DNA of 64,000 nucleotides from Streptomyces pyxinicus (GTDB taxonomy: Bacteria; Actinomycetota; Actinomycetes; Streptomycetales; Streptomycetaceae): NCBI RefSeq assembly GCF_024753135.1, contig NZ_JANUGP010000006.1, positions 124,001 through 188,000 on the forward strand. The letters run 5' to 3'. The translations under genes were made by a program, and so were the position numbers. The notes under the pieces were generated by a model that was given only the letters and a program-made list of their open reading frames with translations, was not told where the DNA came from and ran no database searches. Position 1 is the stretch's first letter. The number at the start of each line of letters is the position of its first letter. Below are positions 45,115-53,423 of this stretch, one piece after another.

Positions 45115-45552
45115 TCAGCCGGCGCTCTGTTCCTCGGCCAGGATGCGGTCCAGCGCCTCGTCGAGATGGGCGTCGAAATCGGCCAGCGCGCCTTCCTGAC
45201 CGAGCGGCACGAGCTTGTCCGTGCGGTCGAGGAAGGCCACCAGCGGCGGGGCCGAGGACCGGAACAGGGCCTGGTCACCGCCGACCTGAAGCCGGATCAG
45301 CACTTCCCCCAGCACCTCCGCGTCGGCGGGCGCGATCCGCACATCCCCCTCCCCGCACGGCCGGCCCACCCCGTCGATGAGCAGTTCCCGCCCGAAGGCC
45401 CAGGTCACCGGGGCGTCACCGGGCAGATGGAAGGTGAGCCGCACCGCGTAGGGATCACAGGTCTCGTAGCGCAGCTCCACCGGGATGCGGAAGGAGAGCT
45501 CCTCCGACACGAGAAAGCTCATCATGACTTCTGCCTGTACGGACTCGCGCAT
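45115..45552 (-). CDS. ssgA: Sporulation cell-division activator SsgA
   Basis: The 145-residue protein is the founding type of the SsgA-like proteins, found only in morphologically complex actinomycetes. MSFLVSEELSFRIPVELRYE, FHLPGDAPVTWAFGRELL, RLQVGGDQALFRSSAPPLVA and FLDRTDKLVPLGQEG are characteristic and match SsgA rather than SsgB-G. SsgA helps place SsgB and FtsZ at sporulation septa. The longer start (MRESVQAEVM) is used; an internal ATG at residue 11 gives the shorter form. The gene ssgR lies 99 bp upstream on the same strand, and SsgR is known to activate ssgA in S. coelicolor. Confidence 0.96.
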   Translation of the reverse strand: MRESVQAEVMMSFLVSEELSFRIPVELRYETCDPYAVRLTFHLPGDAPVTWAFGRELLIDGVGRPCGEGDVRIAPADAEVLGEVLIRLQVGGDQALFRSSAPPLVAFLDRTDKLVPLGQEGALADFDAHLDEALDRILAEEQSAG

Positions 45553-45651
45553 CGCCTACCCCGTCGTATGACGTCGACTGGCCGGGATTGATCCCTCTGA
45601 CCGTGGTCAAATCTTGCTGAACGTACACAATGGATTACAAGGAGTAAGTTT
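45553..45651 (-). promoter_or_regulatory. ssgA promoter region, target of SsgR
   Basis: This 99-bp A/T-richer gap follows ssgR and precedes ssgA. On the minus strand it carries a TTGACC and two small palindromes (GACCACGGTC and GGGATCAATCCC) within about 30 bp, reasonable candidates for the SsgR-controlled promoter. Assignment rests on known SsgR control of ssgA in S. coelicolor and on position. Confidence 0.5.
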
Positions 45652-46584
45652 TCAGATACTGATAGAGAGCGTCAAAGTCCCCAGGTGGCGGCCGATCTCC
45701 GCCTGCAACCGGTGGGCCGCGGGCAGCAGGCGGTCGGCCTGGTGCGCGGGCAGCGAGAGGGCCATGGTGACCGCGGTGGTGCCCACCGTGATGGGGACCG
45801 CCGCGCAGACGGTGCCCAGGGCGTACTCCTGGCGCTCCACCACCGCCTCCATGCGACGCAGTCGGGTCAGCCGCCGCAGCAGGGTGTCACTGTCCCGCAC
45901 CGAGTACGGCGTGATGGCCTGCACGGGATGGCGGGCGATGTGGTCGCGGCGCGTTTCCTCGTCCAGTTGGGAGAGCAGGCACTGTCCGATGGCGTGCGCA
46001 TGGCCGGTCTCGCGGAAGTCGGCCCATTCCTCGACCGCCGGGGCCTGCGCCGAGTCGGAGACGCACATGACCTCGATCTCGCCGTTCCGGTACATCGCGC
46101 AGTACACCGGCACACCGATGCGATCGCGCCAGTGCGCGAGCGTGTCGGCCACCGTGGTGCGACGTTTCTGCTGCGCTCCGCTGCTGCTCAGCCGCTCCGC
46201 GGCGGCACCGAGGAAGAACAGCCCCTTGTCGCGGCGCAGGTAGCCCTCGTGGACCAGGGTGCGCAGCAGGTGGTACGCCGTGGGCAGGGCGAGGCCGGTC
46301 TCCCGGGCGAGTTGCTTGGCGGGAGCGCCGTAGGCGTGCTCGGCGACGGTCTCCAGCAGCCGCATGGCGCGCTGCACGGATCCGATGAGGGTCGCGGAGG
46401 CGGGTAGGCCCGGAGGACGCGCGAGCGGCGGTCCCGGGGCCCCCGCCGGCAGGGGCCGGCCGGGCGGGTCGACGGGCTGGGACGGTCCCGGGACGACCGC
46501 GACGGGCGGTCGCCGGCCCGGGGGCGCGCAGGAGCGCGGTGCGGTGAGGGCGGCATGGGGTTCTGCCGGTGCGGTGTCGGCCAT
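45652..46584 (-). CDS. ssgR: IclR-family activator SsgR
   Basis: The 310-residue regulator has an unusually long Pro/Ala-rich N terminus (1-65). An IclR winged helix follows (APAKQLARETGLALPTAYHL), then the IclR effector domain (YCAMYRNGEIEVMCVSDS, GHAHAIGQCLLSQL, GTVCAAVPIT). It lies immediately upstream of ssgA, as in S. coelicolor where SsgR is required for ssgA transcription. ATG 46584 is used; a TTG two codons earlier has the better GGAG spacing. A start further inside, removing the disordered part, cannot be excluded. Confidence 0.93.
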   Translation of the reverse strand: MADTAPAEPHAALTAPRSCAPPGRRPPVAVVPGPSQPVDPPGRPLPAGAPGPPLARPPGLPASATLIGSVQRAMRLLETVAEHAYGAPAKQLARETGLALPTAYHLLRTLVHEGYLRRDKGLFFLGAAAERLSSSGAQQKRRTTVADTLAHWRDRIGVPVYCAMYRNGEIEVMCVSDSAQAPAVEEWADFRETGHAHAIGQCLLSQLDEETRRDHIARHPVQAITPYSVRDSDTLLRRLTRLRRMEAVVERQEYALGTVCAAVPITVGTTAVTMALSLPAHQADRLLPAAHRLQAEIGRHLGTLTLSISI

Positions 46585-46727
46585 GGCCAAGGGGCACTCC
46601 AGGAGCGCGAGGGGAGTTCCGGACTCTAACCGCCGGCCACCGCATGCCGACGGTCCTGCGGGGAAACTTCCCTCCCCCGAGGGAACCGGTTCCCGTTACC
46701 GGTGAACGGGCACCCGCTCCCGACCCG

Positions 46728-46940
46728 TCACCAGCCGCTGCGTGACGAGGAGTTGGTCATGAACTTGCGCACGATGTAGATCAGACCGCCGACCAGTGCG
46801 ACGAAGACGAGTGCCTTGAACAGCAGACCGATCACGAAGCCCACCACGGTCATGATCAGACTGCCGAAGACCACCAGGGCGATGACCGGCACCGCGACCC
46901 ACTTCACCCACCACGGAAGCCCCGCGTAGATCTCTCGCAT
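46728..46940 (-). CDS. DUF5326 family small membrane protein
   Basis: The 70-residue protein begins MREIYAGLPWWVKWVAVPVI and forms two adjacent hydrophobic helices (PVIALVVFGSLIMTVVGFVI, then LLFKALVFVALVGGLIYIV). It ends in a short basic, Ser-rich tail. This is the layout of the actinobacterial DUF5326 family, of unknown function. It stands alone downstream of ssgR and convergent to nothing close. Confidence 0.85.
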   Translation of the reverse strand: MREIYAGLPWWVKWVAVPVIALVVFGSLIMTVVGFVIGLLFKALVFVALVGGLIYIVRKFMTNSSSRSGW

Positions 46941-47070
46941 CGCCCTTTTCCTTTGCTTGTCGCGCGTTCATGTCCTGCACTCGATGCTAGGGCCGCCCAG
47001 GGGCCCTGTGGGGGTCTCGCACCCCTTGCCGTCCCCTGACCCGTCCCCTAGGGAATCCGGGGGTCCGGCC

Positions 47071-47388
47071 TCACGCCTCGGGCGGAGAGAAGACGACGAG
47101 CACCCGCAGATCCTCACTGATGTGGTGGAACTTGTGCGCGACACCGGCGGGCACGTAGACGACGCTGCCCCGCGCCACCTCGGTCGTCTCCAGCCCGACC
47201 GTGATCGACGCCCGACCGCTGACGACGAGGTAGACCTCGTCCTGGTGGTGCGGGGTCTGCGGGTCGTGCTGACCCGCGTCGAGTGCGTACAGGCCGACCG
47301 ACATGTTCCGCTCCCGTAGGAACTGCAGATAGGCACCCTGGTTGGCGGCACGCTCCGCCTCCAGTTCGTCCAGCCGGAATGCCTTCAT
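47071..47388 (-). CDS. Small cupin-domain protein
   Basis: The 105-residue protein is one cupin barrel. Motif 1 is HHQDEVYLVVSG (47-58, metal ligands His47, His48 or Glu51), and motif 2 is VPAGVAHKFHH (79-89, His85). Single-domain cupins bind a metal and may act as isomerases, dioxygenases or sensors; the role is not predictable. The ATG at 47388 starts the conserved MKAFRLDELE. The gene is divergent from the small membrane gene at 47444, with 55 bp between them. Confidence 0.88.
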   Translation of the reverse strand: MKAFRLDELEAERAANQGAYLQFLRERNMSVGLYALDAGQHDPQTPHHQDEVYLVVSGRASITVGLETTEVARGSVVYVPAGVAHKFHHISEDLRVLVVFSPPEA

Positions 47389-47443
47389 CGCCGCCGCCTC
47401 GCCTCTTCGCACGCTTCCGATCGGGTCTGCCACGATCAGACAC

Positions 47444-47821
47444 ATGAAGAATTTCGTAGTCAAGACGATCGCCAACGCGGGCGCTCTCGCCATCGCCGTG
47501 TGGATGCTCGACAAGATCACCCTGACCGGTGACAGCACGGCCAAGAAAGCCGGGACGCTGATCGTCGTCGCACTGATCTTCGGCTTGGTGAACTGGCTGG
47601 TCAAGCCGATCCTGAAGTTGCTCACCTTCCCGCTGTTCATTCTGACCCTGGGACTGTTCACCCTGGTGGTGAACGCCCTGATGCTGCTGTTGACTTCCTG
47701 GGTGTGCGGCAAGCTCGACCTGAGCTTCCACGTCGAGGGCTTCTGGACGGCCGTCCTGGGCGGTCTGATCATCTCCGTCGTTGCCTGGGCGCTGCACGTC
47801 GTGCTGCCCGACGAGGACTGA
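47444..47821 (+). CDS. Phage-holin-family (DUF360-like) membrane protein
   Basis: The 125-residue protein has four hydrophobic helices: TIANAGALAIAVWMLD, LIVVALIFGLVNWLVKPI, FPLFILTLGLFTLVVNALML and GGLIISVVAWALHVVLP. The motif LVNWLVKPILKLLTFPL is the signature of the Phage_holin_4_2 family, widespread in bacterial chromosomes without phages, so the name does not imply lysis. ptpA starts seven bp after its stop, so the two are probably cotranscribed. Confidence 0.88.
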   Translation: MKNFVVKTIANAGALAIAVWMLDKITLTGDSTAKKAGTLIVVALIFGLVNWLVKPILKLLTFPLFILTLGLFTLVVNALMLLLTSWVCGKLDLSFHVEGFWTAVLGGLIISVVAWALHVVLPDED

Positions 47822-47828
47822 GCAGGCG

Positions 47829-48320
47829 ATGGCTTACCGCGTCTGCTTCGTGTGCACCGGCAACATCTGCCGTTCACCGATGGCCGAGTCCGTCTTCCGC
47901 GCGCGGCTGGCGGAGGCGGGCCTCGACGGCCGGGTGACGGCCGACAGCGCCGGCACCGGCGGCTGGCACGAGGGCGAGACCGCCGATCCGCGCGCCGCCT
48001 CGGTCCTGCGGGAGCACGGCTACGACACCGGGCACGTCGCCCGGCAGTTCCAGGTGTCGTGGTTCGCCCGGCTCGACCTCGTGATCGCCCTCGACACCGG
48101 TCACCTCAGGGCCCTGCGCCGGCTCGCACCCACCGAGCAGGACGCACGCAAGATCCGTCTGCTGCGCTCCTACGATCCCGCCGCCGGCGACGATCTCGAT
48201 GTGCCCGACCCGTATTACGGGGCCCAAGACGGCTTCGAGGAGTGTCTTGAGATGGTGGAGGCGGCGAGCACCGGGCTGCTCGCCGCCGTACGGGAACGGC
48301 TGGAGGGACGGGCCGCATGA
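47829..48320 (+). CDS. ptpA: Low-molecular-weight protein tyrosine phosphatase PtpA
   Basis: The 163-residue enzyme has the P-loop FVCTGNICRSPMAE, with nucleophile Cys9 and Arg15 (CX5R), and the general acid in VPDPYYG. It dephosphorylates phosphotyrosine and, in S. coelicolor and S. lividans, affects secondary metabolism when overproduced. ATG 47829 begins eight bases after the holin-family gene. The cystathionine enzyme gene overlaps its stop by four bp (ATGA), so all three form a unit. Confidence 0.94.
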   Translation: MAYRVCFVCTGNICRSPMAESVFRARLAEAGLDGRVTADSAGTGGWHEGETADPRAASVLREHGYDTGHVARQFQVSWFARLDLVIALDTGHLRALRRLAPTEQDARKIRLLRSYDPAAGDDLDVPDPYYGAQDGFEECLEMVEAASTGLLAAVRERLEGRAA

Positions 48321-49465
48321 GCGACGCCACGAACGACGAGGGCCGCACCGGCGACGGCACGCGCGCGGTCCGGGCCGGACTGCCCGAGCCGGTCAAGTAC
48401 GAACCGACCCTGCCGGGCCCGGTGTTCGCGGCACACTTCCATCTGCCCGGTGAGGTGACGGGCCCCTATGCGTACGGTCGCGACGACAACCCGACCTGGA
48501 CGCTCCTGGAGCGTGCCATCGGCGAGTTGGAGGCACCGGGCGCCGAGGGCGTCGAGACGCTGGTCTTCGCGTCCGGCATGGCGGCGATCTCCTCGGTGCT
48601 GTTCTCGCAGCTGCGCGCCGGTGACGCGGTCGTGCTGCCGTCCGACGGGTACCAGGTGCTGCCGCTGGTCCGCGCCCAGCTGGAGGCGTACGGCATCGAG
48701 GTGCGTACCGCACCGACCGCCGGGAACGCCCAGCTGGAGGTCCTGGAGGGCGCCCGGCTGCTGTGGATCGAGTCCCCGTCGAACCCCGGGCTGGACGTGT
48801 GCGACATCCGGCGGCTGGTGGACGCGGCTCACGCGGGCGGCGCGTTGGTGGCTGTCGACAACACCCTCGCCACGCCTCTCGGACAGCGTCCGCTGGAACT
48901 GGGTGCCGACTTCTCCGTGGCGAGTGGCACCAAGCAGCTGACCGGGCACGGGGACGTCCTGCTGGGGTACGTCACCGGCCGCGACCTCGAGGCGATGGCC
49001 GCCGTACGCCGGTGGCGCAAGATCGTCGGGGCGATCTCCGGGCCTATGGAGGCCTGGCTCGCCCATCGCTCCATCGCCACGCTCCAGCTGCGCGTCGACC
49101 GGCAGAACGCCACCGCCCTGCGGGTCGCCGAGACGCTGCGGCAGCGACCGGAGGTGTCGGATCTGCGCTACCCCGGGCTGCCCGAGGACCCCTCGCACAA
49201 GATCGCCTCGCAGCAGATGCACCGGTACGGCTGCGTCGTCTCCTTCACGCTGCCCACCCGCGCGCGGGCCGAGCGCTTTCTTACAGCGCTGCGTCTGGTG
49301 GAGGACGCGACGAGTTTCGGCGGTGTGCGCTCCACCGCCGAGCGCCGGCGCCGCTGGGGCGGGGACGCCGTCCCGGAGGGCTTCATCCGGATGTCTGTGG
49401 GCGCGGAGGATCCCGCGGACCTGGTGGCCGACCTGCTGCGCGCCCTGGACGAGTCCTCCGACTGA
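48317..49465 (+). CDS. Cystathionine gamma-lyase / gamma-synthase family enzyme
   Basis: This 382-residue PLP enzyme of Cys/Met metabolism has YGRDDNPTW, LVFASGMAAISSVLF, ESPSNPGLDVCDI, VDNTLATPL and the PLP-lysine segment SGTKQLTGHGD (Lys near 206). ATSFGGVRSTAERRRRW and EGFIRMSVGAEDPADLV are the C-terminal signatures. Motifs do not separate lyase from synthase with certainty; Streptomyces orthologues are mostly annotated as lyase. It starts on the ATGA overlapping the ptpA stop. Confidence 0.92.
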   Translation: MSDATNDEGRTGDGTRAVRAGLPEPVKYEPTLPGPVFAAHFHLPGEVTGPYAYGRDDNPTWTLLERAIGELEAPGAEGVETLVFASGMAAISSVLFSQLRAGDAVVLPSDGYQVLPLVRAQLEAYGIEVRTAPTAGNAQLEVLEGARLLWIESPSNPGLDVCDIRRLVDAAHAGGALVAVDNTLATPLGQRPLELGADFSVASGTKQLTGHGDVLLGYVTGRDLEAMAAVRRWRKIVGAISGPMEAWLAHRSIATLQLRVDRQNATALRVAETLRQRPEVSDLRYPGLPEDPSHKIASQQMHRYGCVVSFTLPTRARAERFLTALRLVEDATSFGGVRSTAERRRRWGGDAVPEGFIRMSVGAEDPADLVADLLRALDESSD

Positions 49466-49505
49466 CCCCAGCCACACACTGTGGTCGTACGGTGGCAGTT
49501 TGCGA

Positions 49506-49521
49506 TGTTTCACGTGGAACC
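49506..49521. promoter_or_regulatory. parS-like site before the Nudix gene
   Basis: TGTTTCACGTGGAACC matches parS in its left half and centre and differs at two bases on the right. It lies in the 76-bp gap between the cystathionine gene and the Nudix gene. Confidence 0.45.
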
Positions 49522-49541
49522 AGCCGGGCCACATTTCTCCC

Positions 49542-50024
49542 ATGACCGTCCGACCCGTGGTCAAGCGCACCGCCCGTGCCGTTCTGCTGGACGGTGACGA
49601 CCTGATCCTGATCAAGCGCACCAAGCCCGGCGTCGATCCCTACTGGGTCACGCCGGGTGGCGGGGTCGATCCCGGCGACCCGACCGTCGTGGACGCCCTG
49701 CACCGTGAGGTGTACGAGGAACTCGGCGCCAAGATCACCGATGTGGTGCCGTGCTTCGTGGACACCGTGGAGCACATCGGCCACGACGGCGGCGCCACCG
49801 GCGTGAAGGTGCAGCACTTCTTCGTATGCCGGCTGGAGTCCATGGATCCCGCCCTGCGGCACGGCCCCGAAGTGGACGAGCCGGCCGGGGAGTACGAGAT
49901 CGTCCGCCTCCCGTTCACCCGGGTCGGCATCGCCTCCGTCCATCTCGTCCCGTTGTCGCTGCGCCACTACCTGGACGGCAACATCGAGGGAGTGCGCGCC
50001 ATGCACGCCCCCGACCTCGGGTAA
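49542..50024 (+). CDS. Nudix hydrolase
   Basis: The 160-residue protein starts MTVRPVVKRTARAVLLDGDD. Its Nudix region is GGGVDPGDPTVVDALHREVY followed by EELGA; the REVYEELG half is intact. The upstream Glu of the canonical box is replaced and spacing is one residue longer, so it deviates somewhat. Nudix enzymes hydrolyse nucleoside diphosphates linked to other groups, often for house-cleaning. RYLDG- and PFTRVG-like C-terminal strands are normal. No neighbour suggests a substrate. Confidence 0.88.
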   Translation: MTVRPVVKRTARAVLLDGDDLILIKRTKPGVDPYWVTPGGGVDPGDPTVVDALHREVYEELGAKITDVVPCFVDTVEHIGHDGGATGVKVQHFFVCRLESMDPALRHGPEVDEPAGEYEIVRLPFTRVGIASVHLVPLSLRHYLDGNIEGVRAMHAPDLG

Positions 50025-50029
50025 CGCCG

Positions 50030-51373
50030 TCAGTCGCCGACGAGCAGCAGTTCCTCCACCGAGTCGTGCCTGATGCGGCTGGACGGTACGCCGAGGCTTC
50101 GGAGGGCGTCGACTCCGCTGCGGATCATTCCGGGGGGACCCGAGAGGTAGGCGTCGTACTCGTTCCAGGGGCCGTGTCCGTGGAGGGCGTCCGGGAGCCG
50201 GCCGGGTGCCCGCTGGTCTATGACGGCCCGGACCGAGAGCCAGTGGTGGCTCTGCTGGAGTCTGAGCATGGTGTCGATGTCGTACAGGTCGTGATCGGTG
50301 CGCGCTCCGTAGAACACCTCGACCGGTCGGCGGCCACCGCGCTCCGCGACCTCCTCGACCAGGGCCTTGATGGGTGCGATGCCCGTTCCGCCGCCCAGGC
50401 AGAGCAACCCGCTGTCGCTGCTGTGGTCGACGGTCATCGAACCGGCGGGAGGGCCGAGGCGTATGACGTCTCCGGGCCGGGCCCGGTGCACCAGCGCGTT
50501 GGACACCCAGCCGGCCGGGACAGCCTTCACGTGGAACGTCAGCAGACCGTCCGTACGGGGCGCCGAGGCGAAGGAGTAGTGCCGCCATACGCGGGGCCAC
50601 CAGGGCGTCTCGATACTCGTGTACTGGCCGGCGAGGAAGGGGTAGGGCTGGTCGGGGCGGACCGTGACTACCGCGACGTCGGGGGTACGCAGGTCGTGCG
50701 CGACGATCTCGGCGTGCCACCACGCCGGAGCCCGCAGTTCGTCGGTTGCCGCAGCGTCGATCATGACCTGGGAGATCGTCGTGTACGCCCGCACCCAGGC
50801 GGCCTCGGTCTCCGGGTTCCAGCTACCGGTGGCATACCTGCTCAGGGCGCCGATCAGGCATTCGCCCACCGCCGGATAGTGCTCGGCGCGCGTCCCGTAC
50901 TTCCGGTGCCCACGCCCCAGGTTCTGCAGATAGTCCACAAGGACGGTGGTGTTGTCCATGTGCTCCGCAGCGGTGAGCAGCGCCTTCAGCAGACGGTCGC
51001 GCTGGGCGTCCATCGCTGCCGGGAACAGCGGTCGCAGCTCGGGGTGGCGGACGAAGAGGAGCGCGTAGAAGTAGGAGGTGACCTTGTCGGCGACCGGGGC
51101 TATTTCGGCCATCGTGCGGCGGATGAGGATCGCGTCCGGAGACGCCTTCCCGGTGTCCGGCGTCGGCTGCTGGGCCGGCGCCGACCGTTGCACCGGCACG
51201 TGCGGCGGGGGCCCGGTGTCAGCACGGCCGGTCGTGTGCGGCACGGTGGAGAGGGGCCCGTCCGGCACTCCCTGACCGTCCGGTGACGCGTCCGATGGCG
51301 TCTTGCGTGGCGTGAACCAGTTGTCCCCACCCGACATGCCGTTCTCCCCCGACGTGGTGGTCGGAGCGTCCAT
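50030..51373 (-). CDS. Globin-FNR reductase fusion (flavohemoglobin-like)
   Basis: The 447-residue protein has a Pro/Ser-rich, probably disordered N terminus (1-75). A globin domain follows (about 78-205), with likely B10 Tyr103 in YFYALLF and proximal His156 in LGRGHRKYG, followed by EHYPAVG. The FAD/NAD(P)H reductase domain (210-447) has WRHYSFAS (263-270), GPPAGSMTVD, and CLGGGTGIAPIKAL. Flavohemoglobins oxidise nitric oxide to nitrate. TTGTGT and TAGGGT at 51613-51640 on the minus strand make a good promoter, leaving a 5' leader of about 230 nt. Confidence 0.9.
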   Translation of the reverse strand: MDAPTTTSGENGMSGGDNWFTPRKTPSDASPDGQGVPDGPLSTVPHTTGRADTGPPPHVPVQRSAPAQQPTPDTGKASPDAILIRRTMAEIAPVADKVTSYFYALLFVRHPELRPLFPAAMDAQRDRLLKALLTAAEHMDNTTVLVDYLQNLGRGHRKYGTRAEHYPAVGECLIGALSRYATGSWNPETEAAWVRAYTTISQVMIDAAATDELRAPAWWHAEIVAHDLRTPDVAVVTVRPDQPYPFLAGQYTSIETPWWPRVWRHYSFASAPRTDGLLTFHVKAVPAGWVSNALVHRARPGDVIRLGPPAGSMTVDHSSDSGLLCLGGGTGIAPIKALVEEVAERGGRRPVEVFYGARTDHDLYDIDTMLRLQQSHHWLSVRAVIDQRAPGRLPDALHGHGPWNEYDAYLSGPPGMIRSGVDALRSLGVPSSRIRHDSVEELLLVGD

Positions 51374-51695
51374 GGTGTGCCCTCGCCTCGAACGTCTCTC
51401 GGTCGGTCTGCGCACCTTCTCCTCGGAAGATGCTGCTCTCCCCCCGGTGGGCGGCCAGCCGTAGCACCGTGCTCCGCAGCTTCCCATCCGATCGGATGCC
51501 GCGGTCGTGTACCCGGAAACCTGGGTCCTCGATCTCTCCGTCCCATTAGGCTGCTGGCCTGCTCTCGGCTCGCCCGGAATTCCTCCACCGTCCCGGACGC
51601 GGACCGGGGACGACCCTACCGGCCACGGGCGTGCACACAAGTCCCCCCTGCCTTCCGCACGAATGCGGCAAGGTGCGAACCATGAGGTCCGTCAA
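51374..51695. other. 322-bp region upstream of the globin-reductase gene
   Basis: It holds the minus-strand promoter TTGTGT (51635-51640)-16 bp-TAGGGT (51613-51618) and a perfect 14-bp palindrome CATCCGATCGGATG at 51485-51498 in the inferred leader. No gene was found; frames here are Arg/Pro-rich shadows. Confidence 0.6.
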
Positions 51696-52328
51696 TTACC
51701 GGGCGTCGACGGCCAATTCATAGGCATCCCACAGATCCCGCCCCGTGTAGGAATGGCTGGCCAGCCCGGCCAGGTGATCGTCGGCATTCACGGCGACGGA
51801 AACCGGTACGACAGCGAACAGCTCCTTGTCCGACGACGAGTCGCCGTACGCCACACAATCCGCCCGGGTCACTCCGAACTCGGCACAGAGCCGGTCCGCG
51901 ACGATCACCTTCGCCGCGGCGCTGAGCACACCGGACGGATCGACGGGCTCGGTGAACGGGACAGCCGGGAACCGGGATCCATGGGCCGCGTGAGCACCCC
52001 ATTCCAGCAGGCGCTCCACGAAGAAGGAAGGCGAAAGGGACACCACCGCGCAATATTCACCGGCGTCCCTGATCTCCGCCCACACATCCCGGATACGGGA
52101 CAGCCAGGGCGCTCCCTGGAAGGCGGCGTCCACGTGCGCCTCGGTCAGGTCTGCCCACAGTTCCCGCACGTGCGCCGCGTACTCCGGCGGCCCGATCAGC
52201 CCCTGGGCGATTGCCCGGTCCAGCGCTACCGCCTCGGTGTCCAACCCCAACTGGCGGGAGATCTCTACTGGTGCGGTGGTGCCGTGCAGCAATGTGCCGT
52301 CAAGATCGAAGAGATGAAGTCTCGCCAT
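51696..52328 (-). CDS. HAD-family hydrolase (PSP/IB-like)
   Basis: The 210-residue protein has LHLFDLDGTLLHGTT (nucleophile Asp8 and Asp10), a helical cap, CAVVSLSPSFFVERLLEWG (motif II Ser), AKVIVADRLC with the motif III Lys, and AYGDSSSDKELFAVV. The layout resembles phosphoserine-phosphatase-like HAD-IB enzymes that act on small phosphate esters. ATG 52328 lies 23 bp from the perfect parS at 52352. Confidence 0.9.
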   Translation of the reverse strand: MARLHLFDLDGTLLHGTTAPVEISRQLGLDTEAVALDRAIAQGLIGPPEYAAHVRELWADLTEAHVDAAFQGAPWLSRIRDVWAEIRDAGEYCAVVSLSPSFFVERLLEWGAHAAHGSRFPAVPFTEPVDPSGVLSAAAKVIVADRLCAEFGVTRADCVAYGDSSSDKELFAVVPVSVAVNADDHLAGLASHSYTGRDLWDAYELAVDAR

Positions 52329-52351
52329 GGCGGCGAGACTAACCGGCGCCT

Positions 52352-52367
52352 TGTTTCACGTGAAACA
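52352..52367. promoter_or_regulatory. Perfect parS site
   Basis: TGTTTCACGTGAAACA is an exact consensus ParB site in the divergent gap between the HAD gene and the GNAT gene. Confidence 0.92.
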
Positions 52368-52457
52368 CTCACCGCGGAACCCGGCTTGTCCAAAAGCACG
52401 TACGTCTGTTTCGAAACAGGTGGACGCAGAGGGCTCCCGTCGGACAGCCTGACCTGC

Positions 52458-53324
52458 GTGCCGACTCCATCCCTCACCGCTCTGCCCATCCGCCGTCTGA
52501 CGCTGCGCGATCTCGGCGCGTGTGCCGACCTCTCCGAGGACCGGGGGTGGCCGCGCGAAGAGCACAAGTGGGGCTTTCTCCTCACAGCCGGAAAGGGCTT
52601 CGGTGTCGACGACCCCGCCGGTGGCCTCGTGGCCGCGTGTGTCGTCACCGAGTACGGCACCTGGGAACGGCCGGAACTCGGCGCCATCGGCATGGTCCTG
52701 GTGGCCGAGCGGCATGCTCGCCAGGGAGTCGGACGCCGTCTGATGCGGCACGTCGTCTCGCTGGCGGGAACCACTCCGCTCACCCTGTACGCCACGCCCT
52801 ACGGCCGGCCCCTCTACGAGGAGCTGGGCTTCAAGGCGACCGGACGGGCAGAGATGCTGCTCGGCCCCTTCACGCCCGAGGGCCGGGAATACCGCGTGGT
52901 GACGCGAGCGGCCACCGCGGACGACCTGCCGGCGATCCTGCGTCTGGACGAGGAGGTGTTCGGTGCCGACCGCACGCCCTTCGTCACCCGGCTGCCCGCC
53001 TTCGCCGATCAGCTGCGGGTGGCCGAGGAGAGCGGCCGCGTCATCGGGTACGCGGCTGCGTGGCCCAACGTGAACACCCATGTCGTCGGCCCGCTGATCG
53101 CCCGGGACACGGAGACGGCCAAAGCCCTGATCACTTCTCTGGCGGCCGGCACCGACCGACCGCTGCGCACCGACATCGATGTGCGCCACGAGGAGCTGCT
53201 GGCATGGGCGAAGGCACGAGGACTGGTCTCCGTGGCGTCCAACGCCGTGATGACCTACGGCATCACGGATCTCCCGGGGGACTGGACGCGCCGGTTCGCA
53301 CCACTGACGGTGGCCGCGGGCTGA
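52458..53324 (+). CDS. Tandem GNAT acetyltransferase
   Basis: The 288-residue protein has two GNAT modules. The first (about 5-140) has LGAIGMVLVAERHARQGVGR (acetyl-CoA pyrophosphate loop RQGVGRRL) and GRPLYEELGF. The second (about 145-288) is the Acetyltransf_18 type, with LDEEVFGADRTPFVTRLPAF and VGPLIARDTETAKALI. Substrates of this two-domain family are unknown. GTG 52458 was chosen because conserved sequence starts at once and CAGCCT lies about eight bases upstream, suggesting a leaderless mRNA. Confidence 0.85.
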   Translation: MPTPSLTALPIRRLTLRDLGACADLSEDRGWPREEHKWGFLLTAGKGFGVDDPAGGLVAACVVTEYGTWERPELGAIGMVLVAERHARQGVGRRLMRHVVSLAGTTPLTLYATPYGRPLYEELGFKATGRAEMLLGPFTPEGREYRVVTRAATADDLPAILRLDEEVFGADRTPFVTRLPAFADQLRVAEESGRVIGYAAAWPNVNTHVVGPLIARDTETAKALITSLAAGTDRPLRTDIDVRHEELLAWAKARGLVSVASNAVMTYGITDLPGDWTRRFAPLTVAAG

Positions 53325-53364
53325 GCCGTCCCGCCGCCGACGCGGGGCACACCGTCGTACGGCG

Positions 53365-53403
53365 GACGCCGGCTCCACCGCTCGAAGTGGTGGAGCCGGC
53401 GTC
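53365..53403. terminator. Strong bidirectional terminator
   Basis: A 15-bp perfect stem (GACGCCGGCTCCACC, 53365-53379, pairing with 53389-53403) and a 9-nt loop lie between the converging GNAT and HbpS-like genes. Confidence 0.85.
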
Positions 53404-53423
53404 GTCCGTTTCGGACCAGGTGA

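Noticed and set aside
47444-47821. Prophage remnant, because of the holin-family protein
   Set aside because: The family is common in bacterial chromosomes and no phage genes are nearby.
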